Positions 9,901 through 19,409 of a stretch of 64,000 nucleotides of DNA are shown one piece after another. This DNA is from Solea solea (Eukaryota; Chordata; Actinopteri; Pleuronectiformes; Soleidae), in the NCBI RefSeq assembly GCF_958295425.1, contig NC_081150.1, positions 5,207,001-5,271,000 of the forward strand. Direction: 5' to 3'. The position numbers and the translations under genes are program-made. Within the stretch, counting starts at the first letter, position 1; the number at the start of each line of letters is the position of its first letter. Under the pieces are notes generated by a model. It saw only the letters and a list, made by a program, of their open reading frames with translations, was not told the DNA's origin and made no database searches.

Positions 9901-10952
9901 GGTCCTTGAAATCCTTAAAAGTTTGTGAATTTGAAAAAAAAAATCCCTTGAAGGTTTTTGAAAAACACCTTAAATAGACATAGGTCATTGAATTGAAAGT
10001 GCTTGAATTTTGAGCAAGAAAGAACTCAGGTTGATATTTAGGTAAATGTCTCCCTTGTTTGTTACGACGCCACCTACTGTTTCATGCCCTGCGTTGCTTG
10101 ACGAGGTCTACGCCGAGCAAACGTCGTAATTACTAGCAGTGTTGAAGACACTGTCCACTGTGTCTCTCTGCCATTGACATGAGATTCTGTGCAGAACAAT
10201 GAGCGAGTAACACAAATGACATGATGCTTGGGATATGAACATTCCAAGATCTCTTGCTCAACAAAGACAATGACAAAGACTGTCTTGCCCAAGATCTCAA
10301 GGACAAGTCTTGTCCACAGACAGAGTGTGCTGCAAATCAATAAAAGTGGACGCCATGGGTGAATCGCGTCGTACAAGTTGCCCTCGCGTCTTAAGCTGTG
10401 TCGGCACATTCCGCCCTTGAATTTGAGGGAATTGGTCCTGGAAAGTTCTTAAAGTCCTTGAATTTGATGTCAACCAAGGTGTGGGAACCCTGTTTATCAT
10501 GTGCATCACATGACAAAACATTTACCACTCATTCACCTTGAGGTCATTTCTTTTCTGTGATAATTCTCCACTCCACTCTCCGATCATTCATTCTCGTGAT
10601 TCTAAGAACACTTCAATTTTTTCTTTACGTATGTGAACACTTCACAACCCTAGTCAACATGCAGGTTGTTGCTAATTCAAGGCCGATAAAGAAATACCAT
10701 GTCACCGTCTGTTTAAACCACTGCTCGTGTCCCACTGAGCGTCCTGCGTGCATGGACCGGCGACATTAGAGTCCAGTATGAGTTGAAAACGGTGTCGGTT
10801 TCCTTGACGCCCACAGAATTAATGTCTTTCACTTTGCTCCTCAGATTCACAGAAGTAAGAACAAATGGAAATTCTACCTGAAGGACGGGATCATGAATCT
10901 AAACGGGAGAGACTATGTCTTCTCCAAAGCCATTGGGGATGCTGAATGGTGA
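2170..10952 (+). CDS. gtf2a1: Transcription initiation factor IIA subunit 1 (TFIIA alpha/beta precursor), ten coding exons
   Basis: TFIIA binds TBP on the TATA box and stabilises the RNA polymerase II preinitiation complex in the nucleus. This gene encodes the precursor that is cut into the alpha and beta chains. Exons: 2170-2199, 4402-4503, 4837-5113, 5365-5429, 6231-6306, 6442-6566, 7562-7663, 7931-8212, 8580-8669, 10845-10952. All junctions are GT-AG and phases stay in register, giving 418 aa against 376 in human. The N-terminal helical region (about 11-60) and the C-terminal beta-barrel part (about 370-418, ending GDAEW) match the human protein closely as I recall it. Between them are a Gln/His-rich linker, a taspase-1 site (QVDG, 315-318) and an acidic run (about 325-345). 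The extra length is mainly in the glutamine-rich linker. The start was chosen because [10 protein letters not shown] aligns with the human N-terminus. Confidence 0.96.
3030..3340. promoter_or_regulatory. CpG-rich promoter-like segment in GTF2A1 intron 1
   Basis: This part is markedly richer in CG dinucleotides than the intron around it. It contains CCATATTGG (YY1/CArG-like) near 3132, a CRE half-site variant CTACGTCA at 3185-3192 and a TATA-like TTAAATA near 3224. It could drive an alternative GTF2A1 first exon or an unannotated non-coding transcript on either strand. No alternative start codon can be assigned from sequence alone. Confidence 0.35.
3556..4300. repeat. Diverged direct repeat of about 110 bases flanking a transposon relic
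   Basis: The segments 3556-3676 and about 4186-4300 are diverged copies. Both run through CAGGGATTAT, TTGCAGTG, ACTAGTT, CACCAGATAAT and CAAAGTTGAATG in the same order. The Tc1-like relic sits exactly between them. This is far longer than a Tc1 TA target duplication, so it is a separate duplication event or part of a larger composite repeat. Confidence 0.65.
3677..4172 (-). mobile_element. Truncated Tc1/mariner-like element
   Basis: The left end (GGTCACTTTATTAGGTAC at 3681-3698) and right end (CCTAATAAAGTGGCC near 4154-4168) are inverted copies of a terminus I know from fish Tc1-like elements. The interior matches parts of the transposase gene on the minus strand, for example the stretch around CTCAACCCACTCCGGCCATT (near 3840) and the CGTGCCACGTTCA stretch near 4013. 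The catalytic part is missing and the frame is broken, so it is an inactive internally deleted copy about 0.5 kb long. Confidence 0.75.
4402..4503 (+). CDS. gtf2a1: GTF2A1 coding exon 2
   Basis: Residues 11-44, starting [15 protein letters not shown], the conserved N-terminal helical segment that forms the four-helix bundle with TFIIA-gamma. Flanked by a CTCAG acceptor and GTAACT donor; 34 whole codons. Confidence 0.95.
4837..5113 (+). CDS. gtf2a1: GTF2A1 coding exon 3, with the polyglutamine tract
   Basis: Residues 45-136. It begins [15 protein letters not shown], then moves into a Gln/His-rich linker: 20 consecutive glutamines, three histidines, a mixed Q/H stretch and several QQV repeats. 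Acceptor TTGCAG, donor GTACGT, exits in phase 1. Long open frames on the opposite strand and in the other frames here are artefacts of the CAG/CAA repeat. Confidence 0.95.
4915..4983 (+). repeat. CAA/CAG coding repeat: Gln20-His3
   Basis: Twenty glutamine codons in the pattern 5 CAA, 4 CAG, 2 CAA, 4 CAG, 1 CAA, 4 CAG, followed by three CAC. The CAA interruptions would be expected to lower slippage. From memory, human GTF2A1 has only short Q and H runs here, so this is a lineage expansion of a disordered linker. Confidence 0.9.
5365..5429 (+). CDS. gtf2a1: GTF2A1 coding exon 4
   Basis: Residues 137-158: [20 protein letters not shown] then GM. It matches the human segment with VIVPDSKLIQHM. 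Enters in phase 1 and ends on a whole codon before GTAAGT. Confidence 0.92.
5430..6230 (+). other. GTF2A1 intron 4
   Basis: Non-coding. A minus-strand open frame across 5807-6082 has no recognisable homology and no splice support. No transposon ends were identified. Confidence 0.7.
6231..6306 (+). CDS. gtf2a1: GTF2A1 coding exon 5
   Basis: Residues 159-183, starting [14 protein letters not shown], nearly identical to the human stretch. CTCTAG acceptor and GTAAAA donor; exits in phase 1. Confidence 0.93.
6442..6566 (+). CDS. gtf2a1: GTF2A1 coding exon 6
   Basis: Residues 184-225: [20 protein letters not shown] and on to [13 protein letters not shown], matching the human linker. Acceptor TTTCTCAG, donor GTACGT. 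Confidence 0.94.
6785..6848. repeat. Fragment of an AT-rich fish MITE end
   Basis: The run ATCAAAATAGTTGTTGAATA followed by AATCAATCTGTGGCTGCAGCT resembles the end of the interspersed family whose fuller copy lies at 8706-9036. It is cut off directly by the TA microsatellite that follows. Confidence 0.4.
6849..7026. repeat. Long (TA)n microsatellite with TG interruptions
   Basis: About 178 bases, mostly alternating TA with short CGTG/TGTG islands, in GTF2A1 intron 6. It generates long spurious Tyr-Ile open frames on both strands, none coding. It can extrude as a cruciform and is a likely length-variable site. Confidence 0.95.
7562..7663 (+). CDS. gtf2a1: GTF2A1 coding exon 7
   Basis: Residues 226-259: [20 protein letters not shown] and on to LQGNTQ. 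Human has [20 protein letters not shown] at the same place. 34 whole codons; donor GTCAGC. Confidence 0.94.
7931..8212 (+). CDS. gtf2a1: GTF2A1 coding exon 8, with taspase-1 site and acidic region
   Basis: Residues 260-353. The first half is Ala/Gln-rich linker. Codons 8096-8107 encode QVDG, the recognition site of the protease taspase-1, which cuts after the Asp and separates TFIIA alpha (about 1-317) from beta (318-418). An acidic Asp/Glu run ([20 protein letters not shown]) and [14 protein letters not shown] follow. Acceptor GGGTAG, donor GTGAGA. Confidence 0.95.
8580..8669 (+). CDS. gtf2a1: GTF2A1 coding exon 9
   Basis: Residues 354-383: [20 protein letters not shown] then [10 protein letters not shown], near-identical to human. 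This begins the C-terminal beta-barrel part that contacts TBP and DNA. Donor GTAAGA. Confidence 0.96.
8706..9036. mobile_element. MITE with CTAGAGCCG... ends
   Basis: The left end CTAGAGCCGAAACGATTA and the right end, read in reverse, CTAGAGCCGCAACTGATGAT form an imperfect terminal inverted repeat. The interior (AATCGGTTT, TTCTGACATTTTATGGACCA, ATAATCAACAGATTAATCGG) is a widespread fish interspersed sequence I recognise. There is no coding content. I could not define a clear target-site duplication. Confidence 0.6.
9888..10492. mobile_element. MITE with CAGGGTTCCCAC ends and TTTATC direct repeats
   Basis: CAGGGTTCCCAC at 9888-9899 is matched by its exact reverse complement at 10481-10492. 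The bases just outside on both sides are TTTATC, a candidate target duplication. Subterminal CCTTGAAATCCTTAAAAG and CTTAAAGTCCTTGAATTT are also inverted-repeat-like. Antisense open frames in the interior show no transposase motif. The CAGGG ends suggest a hAT-type element, although a 6-bp duplication is short for hAT. Confidence 0.7.
10845..10952 (+). CDS. gtf2a1: GTF2A1 coding exon 10, stop codon
   Basis: Residues 384-418: [20 protein letters not shown] and [15 protein letters not shown], then TGA at 10950-10952. This closes the beta-barrel and is the most conserved part of the protein. Confidence 0.97.
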   Translation: MHRSKNKWKFYLKDGIMNLNGRDYVFSKAIGDAEW

Positions 10953-11998
10953 AGTAGAAGGTAAACGACAAAACAAAGCAGGAGCAGGAACTCTGAAACT
11001 CCTTTCTATCCAGTTAACAGACACTTAAGTATCCTTCCATATCCTGTGACTGGAGTCATTTCAGGAAACTTCTTCTGGAGTCTTTGAGAACTCTGACAAA
11101 CCCAAAGGACTGTGAGGGCACTGTAAAATCGACGAGCCTTGTCGGATGAGAAACCTACAGGGGAAGGAAAAAGCCTACGATGGGGAGCGTCGTTTCCGCC
11201 TTCTTCTTCTTTTTTCTTCCTCTTCCTGGCTTCTCTTCCCCTTTTTGCCGAGAGAATTCACATCACTTTTGGAAAGTAAGCATTTTACATGGTACAGGTG
11301 TAGTGGACCAGGGCGACGCGACCTGCCCTGTCGCAGGAGGTCAGAGATGATTCATTATCGCCCCGTAAATGAGAATCACCTTCATAATGCACTGTAGTCG
11401 GTTGACTGGATTGACTCGTGTCTCGTTTGTAAGTCCAAACTTAGTGCCACCAGTCGAGAACGCTGCCTTTTAGAACGACCAGAATCAAAGCTTTTGGCTT
11501 CTAATTTTTTTTTTTGTTTTGTTCTTAGATTGCAAAGTTGTGTTTTTATGTAGTTAACAGCCTGTTATTGTTTTAAACATTTAAAAAAAAAAAAAAAAAA
11601 AAGTATATGTTTTAAGGGTTCAGACAATGAGCGTGAAGTTGCATTTATCTCCACATTTAACAGTAGACCACAGTCCAAGAGAAAAACGTTAATTTTCATC
11701 GTCTACTTCTCTGGAGCTTCATTCCGTCTTTGACTCGAAATTTCACACACACACACAAACAGAAGGAAGAAGACATGAATAATTTTAAGAATTGTACAAA
11801 CTCTCTGAGCGTTTGTCCTGTCGATGTATCTGGTGTATCTCCTTTTTTTTTTTTTTTAAATAGTTCTCCTCAGCCGTCTGAATTTTGCACTGTCAGTTTT
11901 TCATCGTGTAGAAAGTTTCAAGTTGACGAGTAACCACAGCGTTCTCTGTTCTGTGCAGTCGTCTGTGAGAGAGCGAAGAACAGTGACAGTCAACACGT

Positions 11999-12030
<32 letters not shown>
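11999..12030. repeat. (GT)n microsatellite
   Basis: A near-pure GT run in the probable GTF2A1 3' UTR; it ends in GCGTGCG. Confidence 0.95.
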
Positions 12031-12034
<4 letters not shown>

Positions 12035-12457
12035 CGTTCACGTGTGTGTCACCACCGCTTTTCTCTGGAAGTGTTCGTTTTTTCTTGCACACCCCATAAT
12101 CACAATCACCCCCTCCTTTTTGTTTTTTTTTAAAGGGCAACACAGTGTCCTGCTCTTGTTTTTTTCTATTTATTCCTGGAAGTTCATAAGATGTGCTATA
12201 TATTTTTTTGAAAGTGATTGAAAGCCGCACCAAACTGTGCTCTTATAATCAAAGTGTTCCTTTTTTTTTGGTTCTGTTGTCAAAACTACGCACCGCTGTG
12301 TTTTGGATTCCTTCGTCCACCACATGTTCTCCCGTGCTTTTGTTTTATTTGTGATTTTTAATGACGAGAATATTTTCTATCAAAGTGAGTTGAACTCGGG
12401 GCGTGTGTGTGTTTCACTGCAGTTTGTTTTTAGTGCCCCCCTGTTGCAGCAGTTTGA

Positions 12458-12463
12458 AATAAA
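12458..12463 (+). terminator. Candidate GTF2A1 poly(A) signal (proximal)
   Basis: AATAAA with a TATGTGTTTTTGG / GGTGTGTC-rich downstream region, giving a 3' UTR of about 1.5 kb. Confidence 0.55.
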
Positions 12464-12739
12464 GTATGTGTTTTTGGACTGGTGTGTCGATGCTCTTGGC
12501 CGTGTGAGTTATGAGGAACCGCATCAACATCAGGGAAACACAGTGACGGTTTCACAAGCGTGGAGTAATTGGACAAAAATAACTTATTTTACAATTTCCC
12601 AATTCCTAAATCATAATTTCATCCATTTTGTTTTTATAAAAACGATGCTCGTCTAATATGACGTGGAAAGATGTGCCACACGTTTTAAACATTTCAGGTA
12701 GAGCAGTGTTTCTCTTTCAACTCTCCATGAGTAAGTCTA

Positions 12740-12766
12740 ATAATAATAATAATAATAATAATAATG
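12740..12766. repeat. (AAT)n microsatellite
   Basis: About nine TAA/AAT units followed by degenerate AATGATAAT. Confidence 0.9.
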
Positions 12767-12982
12767 ATAATATCTCATGATTCATTTTATGTTTATCATA
12801 TTTTTTGAATGTTGTCTTCATTTCATTGAATTAATTTCAGGATTATTAAACATGTTCTCGCCACGTTCAAATTATTGTTCAGTGTGCCCCAGCTGATACT
12901 GAAGGAAATGTGTTGTTCATATGTTGTCATTTTATGTTTTTTTAAGGCTCAGAAGGTGCACTAAGTTGTGTTTGGCAAAGCA

Positions 12983-12988
12983 AATAAA
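12983..12988 (+). terminator. Candidate GTF2A1 poly(A) signal (distal)
   Basis: AATAAAGTG followed by a T-rich stretch. If used it gives a 3' UTR of about 2.05 kb. Confidence 0.5.
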
Positions 12989-13706
12989 GTGTCTAAGGTT
13001 TATTTTTTGTTTAGTTTTCCCCAACCCTAATTTTAATCTGGTGAATAAATCATTTGTATACAAGTTGTGAATCTGCAGCTCGTCATTGCGTTATGGATTT
13101 AAACTGGACGTTATGTAACACTGTTGATGATGGCATTCAGTGGTTTTTGTTACTTTTTTTTTACTATTTGTTATTATTTTTATACTTTGGTCTGAACAAT
13201 GTGGAGAAAATATCTTATTACAATTATTCTCACAGATACTGTGATTGCAATTTTATATAATTCTTTTTTGAGTCGGGCCTTGATTTGATTTATCGTGGGT
13301 TTTTTTTTTTTTTTTAAGATGGTAAACAAAATCTAACACTGAATCAATCATTGTTTATTTATATAGCACTTTACAATGCCTGCAAGGTAAGGCAAGGCAA
13401 AAAAGATTCATATCAAATAAATAATAAAAGTGTGCAATAAAATAATTGAAAAAATAGGTTTGAAAATCAGTAAAACTAAAAAATATACAACTAAAAAGTT
13501 ATAAGTTTATTTAATAAACAACTCCCAATTCAATAACTGAAGGCAGATCAGGTCACAATGAAGGTCCCACTAAGTCACTAACATACGACATCATTTATTT
13601 AACTGGCATTAAACAGTCAAATTGCGACTTTTCTGATTGCAAATTTTACGTTCAAAACAATAGTTTAATTTGTTTAATCTCATTTATTTCCTCCAACTGT
13701 CCTCAA

Positions 13707-13918
13707 AGGAACATTGTGAAACATTTTGTGTGGTTTAGTGGCAGAAATATTCAATGTTCTACCCATAAGCCAGTGCTTATTCACTTAAAGTGGAATGACA
13801 TTTGTTTTTTGTGTTATTTATATGTCCAAGTTTCTACAGGAGCCCAAATGGACAAACTAGCCAGAGCAGTTCCCTTTTATCACCATTAGGTGTCACTAAT
13901 TTGCACACACTGGACCCT
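13707..13918. mobile_element. TTAA-type MITE, copy 1
   Basis: The right end reads CACACTGGACCCT followed by TTAA (13919-13922). The left end reads TCAA then AGGAACATTGTG, a decayed match. Internal phrases include GGCAGAAATATTCAATG and ACCATTAGGTGTCACTAATT. It belongs with the copies at 14877 and 58977, which share AGG(T/C)C..GTGT ends next to TTAA. Confidence 0.6.
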
Positions 13919-14749
13919 TTAACATGGTTATTTTAGGTCCTATTATTACGATACATCTTTAGTTAATATGATCATTTCTGTTATTTCCACTACATTTGCC
14001 CGAAATATTCCAACTCTTAACTTTGATGTTTTATTGTGCGTTGTGTTTCGGTGTTACAGCTCATTAAGTATCTTAATCCCTATATGTTCAAGTTCCTTGA
14101 GCTAATTTGTTTTGACAGTGGCACGAAAGCCAGAATTTTCCCTGCTCGGTTTTCAAGCTCGGCTGTTCTCGCTGTGTAATCCAGCGTCTGGACGGCTGTC
14201 AGGTTTTGGGCGTTTTCCCCTGCTTCTCCTCTAATTCTTACCCAAACTGATACAATCCCTGTGTGTTTCTTTGCAGGTAATTATGAGATAAAGGTGCTGT
14301 CATGGATTATAGTCAAATCAGAGAATACGTGGAGATTTTTTCGCTATTGATTGTACACGGATTTGTGGCCGGCTGTCACGTCTACAGTATATCACACTTG
14401 ACAAAGACTTATTCAGCCTGAACAGACCTCGTTGTGAAAGAATGTATCCCTGGCTGCTTCTGATGAAGTGGGCCCTCCTGCTACTCCCGGGCACTCAGAC
14501 ATAAGAGTCTGAGCTGCCGGGGAATGAGTCTCATAATGAGGCCCCGGAGATGTCTAGCTTTAACTCTGGCTTTCTCTGCTTACTGATGATGACTGCCAAT
14601 CAGCGGCATGGGTTTGCACGGCTTCACCGCAACATAGTAGGCTCGTTGGCTGTGGCATGTTAAGGTGACTTAGTCTCAGAAAATGTGGAGCTTAATGGCA
14701 ACGGAGCGCCTCTATCCATTTCTAATGGAGATTCCTCCTCTGCTGTTCA

Positions 14750-14766
14750 CCCCCCCCCCCCCCCCC
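14750..14766. repeat. Poly-C run (17)
   Basis: A homopolymer of 17 C, prone to length variation and sequencing error. Confidence 0.9.
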
Positions 14767-14876
14767 ATTGTCTTGTGTCTTTTGATGTCCCATAATGAAT
14801 CGAGTGTGTCCTGTGGGCAGAAGTGCTGGAGGGGAAAAAGTTCTGTTACACGTCACAAGTGAAACCCGTGAGTTAA

Positions 14877-15065
14877 AGGTCCCGTGTGTCACATTTAGAA
14901 GGTTTTATTGGCAGAAACTGAACGTACTTCCCATAGGTGTGTTTGTATAATTTTAGAATTGCTTTAAAAAGAATGTTTGGTTTTTGCACCCTGCAGAATC
15001 AATGCACTTTATACTGCATGTGGTTTACGGAGGCCGCCCTTTTTGCGCCACCATGTTTCTTTTCC
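14877..15065. mobile_element. TTAA-type MITE, copy 2 (right end unclear)
   Basis: TTAA (14873-14876) is followed by AGGTCCCGTGTGTCACATTT, then TTGGCAGAAACTGAACG and a GCCACCATGTTTCTTTTCC phrase typical of this fish family. The right terminus could not be found, so the end coordinate is approximate or the copy is truncated. Confidence 0.5.
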
Positions 15066-17583
15066 AAACTGCCACAGTGTGTCTTTCAGGCTTTGGGGCA
15101 GAAGCTTTACTACGTAAATGAAGAACAGCAACCTTAATTCCCAGACATGTACAGGAAAGGGAGGAAATAGCAGCGCAGTCCTCCTTTTGTTAAGAATTTG
15201 CTGATAGCTGTCACTAACTCTGAGCCCTGAGTCATACTTTCCACTTGGGACCACGTGACATAATCTCATCATCTGCACACCTCCAGTTTGAGGACCATAC
15301 ATGCCGACTGTACTCATAGCACAACACTTAATTTCCACCTCAGTTGGTGGTTGTGCACTCTTCTTTTGGTCAAAAGGGACATTGAAGAAGACGGTGACCA
15401 TGGAAACTTGCTTGATGTGAGAAGGTCTTTTTGATTTTTCTCTTCACTGTCTTTAAGACTTGTGTCACACAGATTAAAGCACAAGTGATGCAAATATTCA
15501 TGATTTGTCAAGGCGTCTGTCTGTAGTCTTGGACCGGCTGCTGGCTGCAGCTAAGAAAACGACTTTCCTTTCCATCGCTTTTTTCTTCTGCTGAACCTAG
15601 TGTGCTAAAGCAAGTGTCCCGGGATTGGTGCCAGCTCGTCTCTTTTTATCCACTTTGATAATTCTTCATTGTAGTGAGAAATAGCATTGCTCAGTGGACG
15701 TTTTATAAAACCCCTCGTCACTTCAACTGCAGAAGCTCTTGGCAAGCGGCCATCAGCCACTTGGTGCAAGAATAAAAACTACAAGTGTGATCTGAGGAGG
15801 CATCAGATAGGAAAGGTTAATAGTATTACATCAGTTTTAATGTCATTAAATTCAAGGCTTGTGTCTTCGAGTCTTTGGTTCGCGCTTGTGCAGGATTTAA
15901 AGATAACGCTGATGTGACTAGAGGTTGTCACTCCTTGCATCTTCACAGTTCACCCAACTTTACCATTGAAGAGTTTTCCGTGACAGGACTTGACTCCTGA
16001 AGAGCGCCGTTCATGTCTATTGTTCCATGGAATAACGTGAGGAATGACATGAAAAATGCTTGACTCCGTGTTCCCAGGAACTCCAGACCTGCTCCAAACC
16101 TACTGCCAGTGACCTTTCTTTGTTCACTCTGTTCCTCCTGTTTTTGCTTTGAGTTCAGCAACCTAATCTGGTGTGAGTCCAGTGCATCGTCAGGAGAGAG
16201 ATGCGTTTATTTGTAATACCATGTGAGGAATTCGTAGAATGAATTCTGTCCTAAAATGAATTCTGTCCACGTCTCGATCGCTCTGTCCGACCTTCTCCGT
16301 CCACAGGTTGGACTGTGAACGTACCCACGTATCTCTGGAATTCTGTGCAGCTATATTGATGGTTTTTGTATTCACCCAGTAACTTTGACTTTAACTAACC
16401 CTGAAGAGCACACCCTCGTGAAACAAGCATGACCTGTGAGTTAACATTAACTGGCAGTGGGAAGGGAAGGGGGAGGCCCTCACAGAGGCAGCCAGGCACG
16501 TCATGCTCCGACTCTTGTGTTCTTAGCGTTTTTGAAGGGTCCACACTGTATTTGTTGTTAATGGGTGACTGGAAGAGATGGACACAAAGCTGTGGAAAAC
16601 ATTTTAGCAGATCATGATGTCCTGTTACTTAGTCCTTAAAGGAATTTCCAGCATGAGTCCAGCCTGGAACACAGTGAGCAGATGCCACTCTCAATTGTTT
16701 TCAAAAAATCCTTCCAGTTTTGAGGTTTTTAACCAAATCAAACTCTTCAAACTTTGATAAATCAGTGGAATTATATAGATTTGGTAACACTGCGCTTTAT
16801 TTTCCATCGTGAAACATATTTTCAAGACGACATTGCAATCAAAAGAAATGATCCCTTTTTCCTGGAAAGCCCCCCCTCCCCTCCATCTGTATATTTCCTT
16901 TAAAAAAAAAAATGTCACCCAGCAGATGAAATACTAACCAGATGTTAAGCTGCCATTGTCAAAGGGTGTCCTTTACCTCATAATAGCTCAATATCGCACA
17001 CGTTACGCCGCTGCAGCTCACATATGTCTCAGCTGTATTTGCTTTAAGCTCTCCCAGCGAAGGCGAAGCTATCTCCACTGATTGTATAAGTCAGTCGTTT
17101 CCGTAAGAGGATGGAAAAATAGCACGATCGCGCTAGAAAAACAACCACAGCATTCCAGAGGGGAGACACGGTTTTTGCAGTATATATATTTGCGATTATC
17201 ATACCTGTGTGTAATTTGTGGGAAAACGGCTAATAATTAAAACGTGTCTGGGGGTTTACTTTTGTAATTGGATCACATGCTCTTGGGAGTGTGCAAACAG
17301 TGTTAAGCCGGATCATTGAGCAATAGGTGAAAGTACCAATATTTAATAGCTTGAGAAACATCATGACAACACTTAAAAACAACAGTAGGCACATAGTTTA
17401 ATCCAAAAGAGGAGAAACATCTGCTTGGTGCAGTCCAAAAAAAAACCCACTTTACTTTTCAGCTTCATAAATGCATTAGATTTCAGACAACGTGACCCGT
17501 TTTAATCAATAATCATCAAACACTATAATGTCACACTGCAAGCACACGAATTATACTCAATATGAAATAAAAGAAAAATAGAC

Positions 17584-17589
17584 TTTATT
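17584..17589 (-). terminator. Candidate TSHR poly(A) signal
   Basis: TTTATT on the plus strand is AATAAA on the minus strand, 356 bases past the TSHR stop codon. It is the best signal seen in that interval. Confidence 0.5.
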
Positions 17590-17944
17590 CATAGTAATGT
17601 ACAGTATTTGTTTGTTGGAGATGCATCTTTAGTTTAACGTACAATAGTCTATGCCCTCCTCTCTGCAGTCTATCAGAGAGAAAAAAGGACCATAAATGAG
17701 ATGAAGTCCAGCTCATGTTTCACTGACACTCTGTTTTTTCCAACAACTGGAACCATAAAATCATCACAGCCGAAAATTGTGAAAACAGCTGAACTTGGCC
17801 TGAAAGTTGACGCAGATACAGAATCCCAGCGCTTTCTGTTAAATATCCAAACACTTCTGTCTACAAACACTTCAGGGCTTCTTCGGGTCCCACTTGAACC
17901 TGTCTTACTTTTTTTTTTCCAGTTTCTTCGAGCTGATGTTTGGC
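17590..17944 (-). other. TSHR 3' UTR
   Basis: A short 3' UTR of about 360 bases is predicted from the stop codon to the candidate poly(A) signal. Overlapping open frames in this stretch have no support. Confidence 0.45.
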
Positions 17945-19409
17945 TCACGTGTTCAGGCTCTGGCTCTCTTCAGGACTTGTCTCCTTGCTGACTGCTTGGT
18001 GGCAGGTATATCCGGAGCATTTCCTCAGGTGGATGGGCAGCTCCTCCTGCCCTCCACTTCCTCCCTTCCTAATTTTACACTTGTCTTTGCGAACCTGAGA
18101 TGTTCCACTGCTTCCTTTGGACGAGACTGTCTGGCCTCTGAACAACTGCGCTTGTTGCTGACATAGACCCACTTTACTGAGGAGGATGAACACATCCCCC
18201 CTGAAGGCTTTGGTGAATATTGCATAGAGGAACGGGTTGGCACAGGAGTTAAGCGGGTAGAAGAGCACCAATAAGATCTTGGAGTTGGAGACAGTGATTA
18301 AAGGCTGGTCCAGCACGGCTGACATGGCGTAGAAGGAAATGGGTGCCATACACAAGAAGTCAGTAAAGATGAGGACTGCCATGCGCTTCGCAATGTTGGT
18401 GTCTTTGGATCCAGAACGGTAGTGAGGGTTGTGCACTGCACAGTAGATCTTGCAGTAGCAAGCGCAGATAACAAGGAAGGCCAGAATGTTGAGGACCAGC
18501 ACTGACAAGATGTAGACCTGAGCCATTGTGGACTGAGTGTCCATTGGGAGACAGATGCTGACCTTCTGATAACTGCTCACCCCGGCGAGTGGAAGCAGAG
18601 CCAGGACCAGGCAGAAAATCCAGCCGCCTAGCATCACGGCCGCCGCATGGTGCAGACGCAGCTTGCGATCCAGCCTCATGGCGAAGGTGATGGCGTACCA
18701 CCTCTCCAGAGTGATCACTGTCAAGGTGTAGACCGACAGTTCACTGGCAAACACTGTGAAAAAACCTGCAAGCCCACATCCAGGACCTGTCTGCCAGTCT
18801 ATGGCATGGTTGAAGTACTCAGCCCTTGTGTGGAGGTCTACGGAGGCAATGAGCAGCAGATAAATCCCCATGCATAGATCTGCAAAGGCGAGGTGACACA
18901 TGAGGAAGCGGGAGACTGAGAGCTTGTAATGGCTAGTGAGCAGCACCAGTAGCACCACCACATTTCCCAGAATGGCCAGCAGACTCACAAACCACACAGA
19001 CACTCGCAGGAAGCCAAAACCCATTATGTCCTCACAAGGATTGAACTCATCAGGGACTGGTGAACATGCCACCTCCTCTCCCTCCTCACACACCACATAA
19101 TCGTAACGACTGTCAAAATCTTGGCTGGTATCCTCTTGGGGGTTCTTGAGAGTCTCTCCGAAACCCACATCCTCATCCGGGTGGCCCCCGAAATAGGCGT
19201 GGTAGTGGAGGCTGCCATGGAAGTCACCTCTCCTCCAGTCTTGCTGCTGGGACTCTATCTCTATCTGACCTTCGTCGTTTGGCTCCAGGTCAGAGACTGT
19301 CTCGAGCATGCTATCTCCCTGAACAGAGGTCCTGGTGAGGGGTCCCACAGAGCGCTTGTGATGCTGGTCTTGGAGCGCAGTCAAGTTGCAGATCAGGTAC
19401 TCGAGAAAG
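17945..19409 (-). CDS. tshr: TSHR coding exon 10: hinge end, seven-helix domain and C-tail
   Basis: Residues 300-787. After the hinge comes FNPCEDIMG at 422-430, which includes the region of the internal agonist. TM1 begins at [17 protein letters not shown] (about 433). Also visible are the TM3 motif ERW (535-537), SICLPMD in loop 2, the TM6 segment [17 protein letters not shown] and the TM7 motif NPFLY (691-695). The C-tail is about 85 residues, Ser/Lys-rich, ends SQSLNT and differs from human. Acceptor TTTTCAG at the 19409 boundary; stop TGA at 17947-17945. Confidence 0.97.

Larger units (their letters stand above)
8670..10844 (+). other. GTF2A1 intron 9
   Basis: A 2.2-kb intron with two MITE-like elements (8706-9036 and 9888-10492) and a CATTC-rich patch near 9640-9661. 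No further coding exon is needed, because exon 9 joins exon 10 in phase 0 with human-like sequence. Confidence 0.8.
10953..12990 (+). other. GTF2A1 3' UTR
   Basis: No coding sequence. It contains an A-run near 11582-11602, a (GT)n run at 11999-12030 and several T-rich stretches. Candidate poly(A) signals are AATAAA at 12458-12463, with a GT-rich stretch just downstream, and AATAAA at 12983-12988, followed by T-rich sequence. Confidence 0.6.
12991..17583. other. Intergenic region between convergent GTF2A1 and TSHR
   Basis: About 4.6 kb without a supportable gene. It contains two related TTAA-type MITEs, a run of 17 C at 14750-14766, and near 13350 a phrase (GTTTATTTATATAGCACTTT) common in fish repeats. 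Open frames here, such as minus-strand 15009-15401, lack homology and codon pattern. Part of 14.1-14.7 kb looks less repetitive, but conservation cannot be judged from one sequence. Confidence 0.7.

Noticed and set aside
15009..15401. 130-codon minus-strand frame in the intergenic region
   Set aside because: It overlaps a MITE copy, has no coding signature and begins without supporting promoter or splice features.
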